NCBI GenBank assembly: GCA_029061225.1
Contig: JAIDSM010000231.1
Span: 1-47,897 of the forward strand
Length of the DNA: 47,897 nucleotides
Direction of reading: 5' to 3'
From: Muribaculaceae bacterium
GTDB taxonomy: Bacteria > Bacteroidota > Bacteroidia > Bacteroidales > Muribaculaceae
Shown here one piece after another: positions 34,639-41,295 of the stretch. Each line of letters starts with the position of its first letter. Position 1 is the first letter of the stretch. The notes beneath the pieces were generated by a model. That model did not search any database. It was not told where the DNA came from and saw only the letters and a list, made by a program, of their open reading frames with translations. Position numbers and translations under genes: made by a program.

Positions 34639-35125
34639 TTTTCAGGTATTCTTTGATAGTTTTTCTTCCTCTGCTCAGGATAACCCTGACGTTTTCAGGC
34701 GTTTCTCCTGTGGCAGCGCTTATCTCCTCATTGGAAAGTTGACTGAAAATGCTGAGTGTAAGAACTTTCCTATGTCTGTCATTAAGTTTTGTCAGGCATT
34801 TCATGATAAGAGAGGATGTGGAGGTTAAAGAGGCGGCTGAATCAGTAACGGTTTCAGATGGTAGATGATACAGTGTGTCGATTCTTTCGAAATACTTCTT
34901 TGAATTTTGACGTATTCTATCGATACAATGGTTTCTTATCGTTCTGTTGCAGAAAGCCTGCGAGTTATCGGGTGGTTCCATTTGTTCATGTTTCAGCCAT
35001 AATGCCGATATGGTGTCCTGTACAGCATCGGAAGCATCCTCAGGGTCACGGAGTATCGCAAATGCAGTGGCATACATTTGTCGGTATTGTGAAATTACTG
35101 TCCTGTTGAACTCTCCGTCGGTCAT
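34628..35125 (-). CDS. ECF-family RNA polymerase sigma factor
   Basis: Sigma-70 family member with only regions 2 and 4, 165 residues. Region 2 is in YRQMYATAFAILRDPEDASDAVQDTISALW; region 2.4-like residues follow in FCNRTIRNHCIDRIRQNSKKY. Region 4 holds the helix-turn-helix in LSNEEISAATGETPENVRVILSRGRKTIKEYL. It is the first gene of a five-gene minus-strand operon that includes the putative anti-sigma factor, a DUF4252-like lipoprotein and two giant envelope proteins. Upstream there is a GTAACA-N16-CGTCAT pattern of ECF type, so it may activate its own operon. Its signal is unknown. Confidence 0.93.
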   Translation of the reverse strand: MTDGEFNRTVISQYRQMYATAFAILRDPEDASDAVQDTISALWLKHEQMEPPDNSQAFCNRTIRNHCIDRIRQNSKKYFERIDTLYHLPSETVTDSAASLTSTSSLIMKCLTKLNDRHRKVLTLSIFSQLSNEEISAATGETPENVRVILSRGRKTIKEYLKNEN

Positions 35126-35159
35126 TTTTCAGTCAGATACATTAAATGGTTATATCTCT

Positions 35160-35187
35160 ATGACGAAAATTCGCATGATGTTGTTAC
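35160..35187 (-). promoter_or_regulatory. ECF-type promoter of the sigma operon
   Basis: On the minus strand, GTAACA (35182-35187), 16 bases, CGTCAT (35160-35165). An AAC-containing -35 and a CGTC -10 at this spacing are the general hallmarks of ECF-sigma promoters. No TAnnTTTG is present nearby. The leader to the ATG at 35125 would be about 30 bases. Autoregulation is the simplest reading. Confidence 0.55.
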
Positions 35188-35291
35188 AAGGTATTCTCAC
35201 GAAAAGCACATTTTGATGCCAAAAAAACTGTTTAAGTAGGCTAAGCTTACGCAGATTTAGATATTTTCATATGTGAATGTTAGCGTTGAGT

Positions 35292-35307
35292 ATCAACATA
35301 TGTTGAT
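35292..35307. promoter_or_regulatory. 16-base palindrome upstream of the first TlpA-like gene
   Basis: ATCAACATATGTTGAT is a perfect 16-base inverted repeat, followed by AAATGCAT. Its centre is 67.5 bases upstream of the -7 element at 35367. A near copy lies at 39255-39270 at almost the same spacing from another -7. It is a candidate binding site for a dimeric regulator. Confidence 0.5.
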
Positions 35308-35366
35308 AAATGCATCAATCAGAGAAGAATTCTGTTTAAAAGTATTCGTTATTACAACTTTTTTCG

Positions 35367-35374
35367 TAATTTTG
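35367..35374 (+). promoter_or_regulatory. -7 element of the TlpA-like gene pair
   Basis: TAATTTTG fits TAnnTTTG. The -33 position shows TTC instead of TTG, so the promoter looks weak without help. It sits in a 21-base string (35356-35376) that recurs exactly at 37731-37751. Confidence 0.55.
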
Positions 35375-35425
35375 GGTCGGATTTATTTATTCATAGTTAA
35401 AAAATACCGTAATTACTCAGGACAA

Positions 35426-36583
35426 ATGAAAAAGATGTTGGCAAACAAGGCAAGAAGATATATGGGATGTTTATTGGCCCTTCTGTTGATGGCATCATGT
35501 GCCACATCAAAAAAGGTAGCGCAAATACTGCCGTTGGCTCCCGGTATCGACATAGTGTTTACAGGAGAAAGTCCCGATTCTGTCTATGTGGCAGTTGCTC
35601 CGATCCCGACCGATACGAATCTATTTATAAAGGAATACTATGAATCTATCGATCACGGGCGAAGAGATGTCTATGCAGTAAAAGACGGAAGAGTGCATAT
35701 AGTCCCGGATTCTGTTCCCTCTTACTATAACATTAGCTGTGATGACTATCTGCTTTCTTCATGCTACATGAGGAGTTCGGAGCATCTGGATTTCACTGTT
35801 GCTGATTACTGTAAAAGGAATTATAAACTTACCGGAGGCATCTATGATTTGCAAATTCCTTATAATAAAGAATTCCATGCTCTAAGAAGCAAGCTGTTTA
35901 AGTTAAGTCGCTATAAATTGACTGAGCTGGAACTTGATTCGCTGAGTCGCGAGATGCATTCTCTTTTAGATAAGATAATGTCTGAAAGTCATCCGGAAGC
36001 GGCTACGCGTGCAGCCGTGCTTCTTGACGAAGACATTGTCCCTTATGCTTATGACCGTCTTCCTCAAGGATCGGAAAATACTTTGTATTACACTGATCTC
36101 AGGGCACGTCGAAACTCTGGAGTGCGCAGTGAGAATCAGGAGAAGATGATGAATACTTCTATGGAGACGAGTGCTCCGGCTCCGGAAGTCGCATTGAACA
36201 GTCTTGACGGACAGATATTCAATATTTCAGAGCTTCGGGGCAAATGGGTGATCCTTGACTTCTGGGTTTCATGGTGCGGACCATGCAGGAAAGGCTTTGA
36301 AAAAATGAAAAAGTTATATGAGGAATACTCCGACAGTCTTGAGATAGTAGGCATAGCATGCGGAGATCAAACCGAGACATGGAGCAACTTGGTCAAGGAG
36401 CTTGATTTGCCATGGAAGAATTTGTTGGCCCCTTCGCCGGAGTCTAATGGCGGGACTGTTGCCGGATTCCCCGTGCCTGCATACCCTACAAAGGTCATAA
36501 TAGACCCTGAAGGCAGGCTTTGTGATTTCACCGTCGGGGAGGATGATGGATTCTATAATAGATTCGTGAATATGGTAAAATGA
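35426..36583 (+). CDS. TlpA-like thioredoxin-fold lipoprotein, long N-terminal domain
   Basis: Envelope thiol oxidoreductase of 385 residues. I start at the ATG at 35426, which gives a lipoprotein signal (LLALLLMASC, lipobox MASC); the frame is open upstream but runs through the promoter. Residues 30-250 form a DUF4369-like N-terminal region, beta-rich then helical, as in many Bacteroidota TlpA proteins. The thioredoxin domain begins near residue 250 (APAPEVALNSLDGQIFNISELRGKW is its lead-in) with the redox motif WCGPC (Cys284, Cys287) and the cis-Pro region PVPAYPTKVIIDPEG. It is followed 42 bases later by a second CGPC protein and is divergent from the ECF operon. Thiol reduction of an envelope partner is inferred. 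Confidence 0.88.
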   Translation: MKKMLANKARRYMGCLLALLLMASCATSKKVAQILPLAPGIDIVFTGESPDSVYVAVAPIPTDTNLFIKEYYESIDHGRRDVYAVKDGRVHIVPDSVPSYYNISCDDYLLSSCYMRSSEHLDFTVADYCKRNYKLTGGIYDLQIPYNKEFHALRSKLFKLSRYKLTELELDSLSREMHSLLDKIMSESHPEAATRAAVLLDEDIVPYAYDRLPQGSENTLYYTDLRARRNSGVRSENQEKMMNTSMETSAPAPEVALNSLDGQIFNISELRGKWVILDFWVSWCGPCRKGFEKMKKLYEEYSDSLEIVGIACGDQTETWSNLVKELDLPWKNLLAPSPESNGGTVAGFPVPAYPTKVIIDPEGRLCDFTVGEDDGFYNRFVNMVK

Positions 36584-36625
36584 AATAACACGCTTTAAAA
36601 ACTAAACAATACCTTATTAATTTTT

Positions 36626-37378
36626 ATGAGATTATTTATAGGAATCATTTTCTCAGTGATTTATAGTCTGAGTATGCTTGCTCAAACTGCAGATGAAAGT
36701 CTGGTAAAAGCTTCGGCTATAGCGGAGGGATTTTTTTTTGACAATACGGTACCTACAAAATTACTGATTCCGGCAAACTCAACTACGGCAATCCTTAAAG
36801 ATCCGGATGGCAAAGCGTTGCTGGCCGTGTATTTCCCAAAGGATCATCTAATGGATGAATCCCTGAAAGAAAGAGCGATTCCCGCAGAATACGTGCAGTA
36901 TTCAGATAAGTTGATTCGTGACTATGAAGGTCGTCGACCTCTCCCTGTCGCTTCAGGTATAGGCGTGAGGATTGGAGAGCCTTTTGTCAGGTTTGAATAC
37001 ACGGATATAGATAGTAATGTATGGAACAACGATAAACTGAAAGACAGAATCTACGTCATCAACATATGGCAGACGGAGTGTGGGCCATGCAGACGCGAAA
37101 TGCCGGCGCTCTCTGAATGGAAGGATAGATTTCCGCAAGTTGTCTTTCTGTCGGCTTCTCGCCATAACAAGGAGGAGATTCTTCCTATTGCCGAGCAGCA
37201 TCATTTTACATGGATCCATCTGCAAGAGGCAACCGATTTGGTGGCTCTTGTCGGCCAACAGGGTTTTCCCCTGACAATAGTCGTGGATAAGAATGGTATC
37301 GTGCGTCATGCAAAAGTCGGAGCCTCCGCAGAGAATCAAGCAGAGGCCGTCGCCGTCATTGAAAACTTATCGTATTGA
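36626..37378 (+). CDS. TlpA-like thioredoxin-fold protein, exported
   Basis: A 250-residue exported protein with a type I signal (MRLFIGIIFSVIYSLSMLAQ). The N-terminal 110 residues are not recognised. The thioredoxin domain starts near residue 112 (VRIGEPFVRFEYTD), with WQTECGPC (Cys152, Cys155) and the cis-Pro region QQGFPLTIVVDKNG. The usual Trp immediately before the first Cys is replaced by Glu. It sits directly behind the longer CGPC lipoprotein, so the two may work as a relay; that is inference. After its stop come 458 bases holding a decayed gene and the next promoter. Confidence 0.87.
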   Translation: MRLFIGIIFSVIYSLSMLAQTADESLVKASAIAEGFFFDNTVPTKLLIPANSTTAILKDPDGKALLAVYFPKDHLMDESLKERAIPAEYVQYSDKLIRDYEGRRPLPVASGIGVRIGEPFVRFEYTDIDSNVWNNDKLKDRIYVINIWQTECGPCRREMPALSEWKDRFPQVVFLSASRHNKEEILPIAEQHHFTWIHLQEATDLVALVGQQGFPLTIVVDKNGIVRHAKVGASAENQAEAVAVIENLSY

Positions 37379-37465
37379 ATAGATTATGAAAAAAAAGATA
37401 ATAGTAGGATGCAGTATTTTGCGGTTTTACTATCTTAATTATGAAACGAGTAAAACATATGCTAT

Positions 37466-37668
37466 ATGAAATTTAAAGAGCTATTAATAATGCTACCGGT
37501 AGTATTGCTGATAGTTTTGGGTATGCCTTCCTGTCTCTCGGAGATGGATGAGGAGGGAAAAAAACAATTGGCCATAAGGAGTATGAGCTTACCGTTGCCT
37601 CTGATGCCAATGTCAAGGCTGTCGCAATCCGTTATACATTGAAAGGCAAAGTAAATGTGGAAGATTGA
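37466..37668 (+). pseudogene. Frameshifted small lipoprotein gene
   Basis: The frame from the ATG at 37466 gives a good lipoprotein signal (LLIVLGMPSC, Cys at about residue 23) and then loses coding character after a run of seven A bases at 37558-37564. Adding one A restores a frame that continues GHKEYELTVASDANVKAVAIRY and ends at 37668, for a product of about 67 residues. Downstream the other frame reads KIDGGIIKRLPE before a stop, so a second shift is possible and the original gene may have been longer. The family is not recognised. Either slippage in the A run (phase variation or sequencing error) or true decay explains it. Confidence 0.55.
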
Positions 37669-37741
37669 CGGGGGGATAATCAAGAGGCTGCCTGAGTAAG
37701 AAGACAAATCGACGAAAAATGACATCATCAAACTTTTTTCG

Positions 37742-37749
37742 TAATTTTG
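37742..37749 (+). promoter_or_regulatory. -7 element of the CotH-family gene
   Basis: TAATTTTG, within a 21-base string identical to 35356-35376. No TTG lies at the -33 position. The leader to the ATG at 37837 would be about 80 bases and contains the inverted repeat GAACATTTGTTC. Confidence 0.5.
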
Positions 37750-37836
37750 GGCCAAGAACATTTGTTCATTTGTGCGAAAGATTTACTTAATATCTTACTG
37801 AGATCGTCATTATTGGTGAATTGAATTTTTTCAAAA

Positions 37837-39240
37837 ATGATTAAACAATTATTTTGTGTTATAATTCTTTTGTCGGTTGCAGCGTGCGTGAATGCCACTG
37901 CGCCAGATGAATCATCGATTTCATCTAACCTGAAGGCTACCGGGACGTTGCCGGTGTTGCACATTGAAACTGAGGACAGGGCTCCGATAGTATCAAAGGA
38001 AATTTACCTGAATGCCTCATACTGGCTTGACCCGATGGGAATGGAGGACGTTGAGGCCTTAGGGGATGAGGCCGAGCCCCTGCCGATGCACATTCGTGGA
38101 AGAGGACACTCTTCATGGAAGGGTGCGAAAAAGCCTTACAAAATCAAGCTCGGTAAGAAGACATCCTTGATGGGGATGCCTAAAAACAAACATTGGGCAT
38201 TGTTGAAACCTTCGGAGAACACCGTCGCAGGACTACAGATCGGAAAACTGATGGATATGGCATGGACACCGAGTTTCCGTCCTATAGAAGTGGTTCTGAA
38301 CGGTGACTATATAGGACTGTATTTCCTTACAGAAACCATACGCATAGACGAAAATCGAGTGAATATCAACGAGCAAAAGGATCAGGAGACCGATCCTGAG
38401 TTAGTCACAGGTGGCTGGCTCGTGGAGGTGGACAACTATCGTGATGACTGTCAGATCACTATACCCGAAAATGGAAGATGCAATCTCACTTTGCGCTATC
38501 ATTCTCCGGAAGATCTATCTGAAACTCAACTGCATTGGCTTACCGATGAATTCAAGAACATGAACGCCTCTATATATTCAGTTGACAAGACCTCTGCGGA
38601 TTGGGAAAACTACATAGATGTCGAGAGCATGGCGCGTTATTTCATTGTGCAGGAAGTATTGGACAATCCGGATGGATTCCATGGCAGCTTCTACCTTCAT
38701 AAGGATCTTGCTCCCGATGCGAAATGGGTGGCAGGACCAATATGGGACCTCGTCTGCTACTACCGAGAAAAGACCGACTACACGTTCAGGATGAAGGTGC
38801 ATTATTCGGTGACTTCGCACTGGATCGGAGAGATAATACAGTATGATAGCTTCTGCAAGGCTGTGTCAAAGGTATGGAGAGAAGTGTTTCCGGCACGGCT
38901 TTCAGAAATATACGGGTATATTGACGAAACAATCCTTCCTCTCTCTGATGCATGGAGCAACGACTGCAAAAGATGGGGTGGAGATCCGGCAGAGACAACT
39001 GAACTCAGGGTTGAGAGGATAAAGGGAGCGCTTCGGCGCAATATGGAGTGGTTTGACACCCATCTACCTGAAAGTCCATATGCCTCGGTTGAATGCCTCG
39101 GTCAAACGTCTCAAATACCTGTGGCAGTCCATAATCTTCAAGGCATCCGCATTGGCGTGTTTGAGGATCAGGAGATGGCCTTGTCGGAACTGAAGGCGGG
39201 AGTGTACATAATCAATGGTAAGAAAATCAAAATCCTATAA
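37837..39240 (+). CDS. CotH-family (kinase-like) lipoprotein
   Basis: A 467-residue secreted protein with the CotH kinase-like fold, related to the spore-coat protein kinase CotH. The signal ends in lipobox VAAC (Cys17). The core has MHIRGRGHSSWKGAKKPYKIKLGKK, NKHWALLKPSENT, EVVLNGDYIGLYFLTETIR and VAGPIWDLVCYY, all typical of Bacteroidota CotH homologues. The lysine- and Trp-containing motifs of the ATP site are recognisable. The C-terminus ends SELKAGVYIINGKKIKIL, which looks like a short sorting or Por-type tail. Together with a lipobox this is unexpected. Kinase activity in this phylum is inferred from the family. It has its own promoter and is followed by two unknown lipoproteins. Confidence 0.87.
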   Translation: MIKQLFCVIILLSVAACVNATAPDESSISSNLKATGTLPVLHIETEDRAPIVSKEIYLNASYWLDPMGMEDVEALGDEAEPLPMHIRGRGHSSWKGAKKPYKIKLGKKTSLMGMPKNKHWALLKPSENTVAGLQIGKLMDMAWTPSFRPIEVVLNGDYIGLYFLTETIRIDENRVNINEQKDQETDPELVTGGWLVEVDNYRDDCQITIPENGRCNLTLRYHSPEDLSETQLHWLTDEFKNMNASIYSVDKTSADWENYIDVESMARYFIVQEVLDNPDGFHGSFYLHKDLAPDAKWVAGPIWDLVCYYREKTDYTFRMKVHYSVTSHWIGEIIQYDSFCKAVSKVWREVFPARLSEIYGYIDETILPLSDAWSNDCKRWGGDPAETTELRVERIKGALRRNMEWFDTHLPESPYASVECLGQTSQIPVAVHNLQGIRIGVFEDQEMALSELKAGVYIINGKKIKIL

Positions 39241-39254
39241 AATCTGAGATAATG

Positions 39255-39270
39255 ATCGACATATGTTGAT
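39255..39270. promoter_or_regulatory. Near-copy of the 16-base palindrome
   Basis: ATCGACATATGTTGAT followed by AAATTCAT differs from the site at 35292-35307 by one base in the 16-mer. Its centre is 68.5 bases upstream of the -7 at 39331, against 67.5 for the first site. Confidence 0.5.
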
Positions 39271-39330
39271 AAATTCATATCTTAGTGAGGATTTTCAATA
39301 AAAAGGTATGGGCTTTCCAAATATCTTTCG

Positions 39331-39338
39331 TAAATTTG
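39331..39338 (+). promoter_or_regulatory. -7 element of the two-lipoprotein unit
   Basis: TAAATTTG matches TAnnTTTG; it is preceded by CTTTCG as at the other two promoters of this region. The -33 position has TGG, not TTG. Confidence 0.55.
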
Positions 39339-39364
39339 AAGACTAATCAAAAAACATAAGGGAA

Positions 39365-40093
39365 ATGAAGAAAAAGATATTTCTTCCAATATTGTCAGGA
39401 GCTATTTTACTCCTTACAGGTTGCGTAGATGACACCAGTATGTTTTCCGAGCCTGAGTCTATAAGGTCATATGAAACCGACTCGCAGATAATGGCACAGT
39501 TCGTGGAGATAGACATGGTGTCAGGAGCGTACGTGCTCAATCCTGATAAAAAAGTGACAGCAACCGATCATATCTTCAACCTCAGCAGGGAGGAATTAAT
39601 GAAAGTGAGTCAGATCAACCGCGATCGTTTCCTTAACGAGATGGAGGCCGTTAACAGTCAACTGTCCGTGATGAGGCGCTCCGGACTGACGAGTGCCTTC
39701 ATTTATTCGACTCTGTTTACGAATATGGTGATTGACGGTGATGACAGCGATTCCTTCAGAATGTCGAAACTGCCGCAGGAATCATTTACCCGAGGTACCG
39801 CAGCCTCGCTTCAGCTGGAGTATGGAAAGATCAACAGTGTGGATTTTCATTCGGGTGCTGACATGGTGATGAATATCAATGCTCACAGCCGTTCCTCATT
39901 TTATTTCGCTCAGGTGACTTTGGGCGACCGGGTAGACGCGGATGCGGAAGTCATCATCATTTCGGGAGTAAAGTCATTATTCCCCGATCGCTCTTATCGC
40001 TTTACCGTTCCCGCTGTCCTTGACAGCCATAAGAAAATCAGTGGCATCACTTTGTTAGGCAATGGAAACCTGACAGTCTCCATCTCGCAATGA
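39365..40093 (+). CDS. Lipoprotein of unknown function
   Basis: I do not recognise this 242-residue protein. It has a clear type II signal (ILLLTGC, Cys at about 20). The middle is helical (NLSREELMKVSQINRDRFLNEMEAVNSQL) and the C-terminal third is beta-rich (SGADMVMNINAHS, RSYRFTVPAVLD, GNGNLTVSISQ). No enzyme motif is seen. Its stop overlaps the start of the next gene by 4 bases (ATGA), so the two are coupled and probably work together. The upstream control region closely resembles that of the TlpA-like pair at 35426, with the same palindrome. Confidence 0.75.
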   Translation: MKKKIFLPILSGAILLLTGCVDDTSMFSEPESIRSYETDSQIMAQFVEIDMVSGAYVLNPDKKVTATDHIFNLSREELMKVSQINRDRFLNEMEAVNSQLSVMRRSGLTSAFIYSTLFTNMVIDGDDSDSFRMSKLPQESFTRGTAASLQLEYGKINSVDFHSGADMVMNINAHSRSSFYFAQVTLGDRVDADAEVIIISGVKSLFPDRSYRFTVPAVLDSHKKISGITLLGNGNLTVSISQ

Positions 40094-40572
40094 AAGGTTC
40101 GGTACATTTCTTTCTGACCCTATGTGGACTCTTTCTACTCTCATGTGAGGGACGCACGGGTTATATAGATGATAGCCAGCTTTCCAGAGTTTCTGAGCTT
40201 ACCGGTTCGGAATGGCTTGTCGCATGGTATGAGGATCCGCTTGGGCAAGTCGAGACTTTCGATGACAAGACGAGCATCTACAGATTTGAAAGCACGGGCA
40301 AAGGGTGGAGTGCATATGGTTCATTTTCAGATGCTGCCCTCCGGGAGAATGTCAGGAATTTCCATTGGACCTTCACTTCCGATAACTTTGCTGTAATCTA
40401 TATGACGGGGAGTCAGGATTGGGGATACTGGGAAGAGTACTGGCTGATAGAGAGACTGACACCGGATGAGCTGTGGATAAAGCATGCGGCGCAGGATCCG
40501 GCAATCTATCCGAATCAAGATTCCCGCCGCTATAGATTGAAGGCAAGAAAGGCAACAAAAGGAATTGAATAA
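40090..40572 (+). CDS. Lipoprotein of unknown function, lipocalin-like in length
   Basis: A 160-residue protein with lipobox LLSC (Cys at about 19) that I do not recognise. From residue 38 it reads GSEWLVAWYEDP, IYRFESTGKGWSAYG, FHWTFTSDNFAVIYM, EEYWLIERLTPDELWIKHA: alternating strands and Trp residues that resemble small lipocalin-like or META-like beta-barrel lipoproteins; this is a guess from pattern. It is translationally coupled to the preceding lipoprotein and ends 23 bases before the convergent nicotinamidase remnant, with no hairpin between them. Confidence 0.72.
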   Translation: MKGSVHFFLTLCGLFLLSCEGRTGYIDDSQLSRVSELTGSEWLVAWYEDPLGQVETFDDKTSIYRFESTGKGWSAYGSFSDAALRENVRNFHWTFTSDNFAVIYMTGSQDWGYWEEYWLIERLTPDELWIKHAAQDPAIYPNQDSRRYRLKARKATKGIE

Positions 40573-40595
40573 TGCTTATATGAAATACTACGGCA

Positions 40596-41153
40596 TCAGC
40601 TTAGGTTGAGGGAGGCGAGTAATGTGCCTCCGTCGAGGGAAGCGGTATAATGAGTGAGGATGCGGAATCTGATGTCAGGGTATAGGCGAAGAGCGTCTCG
40701 AAGGGTATTGGCTACGCAGACATCTCCAGCAAGGCCGCAGATATCAATTTCCTCTATGCCGAAAACTTTGATGTTGCTATCCATCTCCGCAGCCCCTTTA
40801 CTGCTTTGGAAGATGGAATACTCGTCTTTGTCAATGCTTTCCCCTTTGTATAGAAATCTTACTGAGTCTGAATGCTTTTCAAGGGCCTTCATGATTGGAG
40901 ACCATACTGCTGATCAGACAGAGGAATATACGCAGTGTGCCGGCACTTTCCCTCCAAAGTGCGAAAAAGAAGAGTGGTGTAGGGGATGGCGGTCGCAGGT
41001 CACGCAGATAATTTCGAAGTCTGTGGCATGGGTTTCGACAAACTCGGCTAATGCGTCCATGACTTTTTCGGCTCCCGGCACAGGGAGCGAACCCGTGATG
41101 AAATCTATCTGTGGGTCAACTATCAGAAGCATTTTATTGTGTCTGTCCATCAT
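40596..41153 (-). pseudogene. Nicotinamidase/isochorismatase-family gene interrupted by one TGA
   Basis: Predicted nicotinamidase (nicotinamide to nicotinate, NAD salvage), read in one frame of 185 residues with a TGA at codon 80 (40914-40916). All expected residues flank it: Asp13 in VDPQIDF, metal ligands Asp54, His56 and His73 (CDRHPLHH, PAHC), Lys103 in YKGES and the catalytic Cys146 in GLAGDVCVANTL. Both sides continue cleanly (CVYSSV-stop-SAVWSPIMKAL). In the E. coli enzyme this site is Gly, and GGA to TGA is one change. A nonsense mutation or a base-call error is most likely; other genes here use TGA as a normal stop. A later ATG at 40892 would give only the C-terminal half. Confidence 0.85.
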
Positions 41154-41176
41154 GTCGCTTTATCTTAATTCCGTTG

Positions 41177-41184
41177 CAAAATTA
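41177..41184 (-). promoter_or_regulatory. -7 element of the nicotinamidase gene
   Basis: TAATTTTG on the minus strand fits TAnnTTTG. The -33 is poor. It overlaps the region just upstream of the divergent hutU promoter. Confidence 0.4.
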
Positions 41185-41206
41185 ATTAAATTTTTTTGGA
41201 TTTTCA

Positions 41207-41236
41207 TTGAAGTTTTGCAAATTTTCATTAACTTTG
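41207..41236 (+). promoter_or_regulatory. Promoter of the hut genes
   Basis: TTG (41207-41209), 19 bases, TAACTTTG (41229-41236): a canonical Bacteroidota promoter. The leader to hutU is about 55 bases. No operator was recognised. Confidence 0.75.
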
Positions 41237-41295
41237 TAGTGTGCTCAACTTGTGAGTGCATAAATGATAGCATAAGACTATAACTGACCTGATAT

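Larger units (their letters stand above)
35126..35425. other. Divergent control region between the ECF operon and the TlpA-like genes
   Basis: These 300 bases hold no convincing gene. From left to right: the ECF-type promoter (35160-35187, minus), a run with TTCATATGTGAA near 35268, the palindrome at 35292-35307, and the TAATTTTG -7 element at 35367-35374 (plus). The plus-strand frame is open through part of it but crosses the promoter, so I treat it as non-coding. Confidence 0.6.
37379..37836 (+). other. Gene-poor stretch with remnants before the CotH-family gene
   Basis: This 458-base gap holds a 27-codon frame at 37386-37469 (MKKKIIVGCSILRFYY...), which could be a truncated signal-peptide gene or chance; the frameshifted lipoprotein remnant at 37466-37668; the promoter element at 37742-37749; and an inverted repeat GAACATTTGTTC at 37756-37767 just downstream of it. 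Nothing else is recognisable. Confidence 0.6.

Noticed and set aside
35273..35425. Upstream extension of the first TlpA-like gene with a hydrophobic segment
   Set aside because: The extension runs through the palindrome and the -7 element, and the internal ATG at 35426 gives a proper lipoprotein signal peptide.
37386..37469. A 27-residue frame with a signal-like start
   Set aside because: Too short and no supporting context; it may be a remnant, so it is mentioned only in the gap entry.
40914..40916. Selenocysteine at the TGA of the nicotinamidase
   Set aside because: The position is Gly in the E. coli enzyme, not Cys, and the catalytic Cys is elsewhere and intact; TGA is used as an ordinary stop in this window.
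40654..41283. A 209-residue plus-strand frame
   Set aside because: It is antisense to the interrupted nicotinamidase and has no family features; it is a shadow frame.
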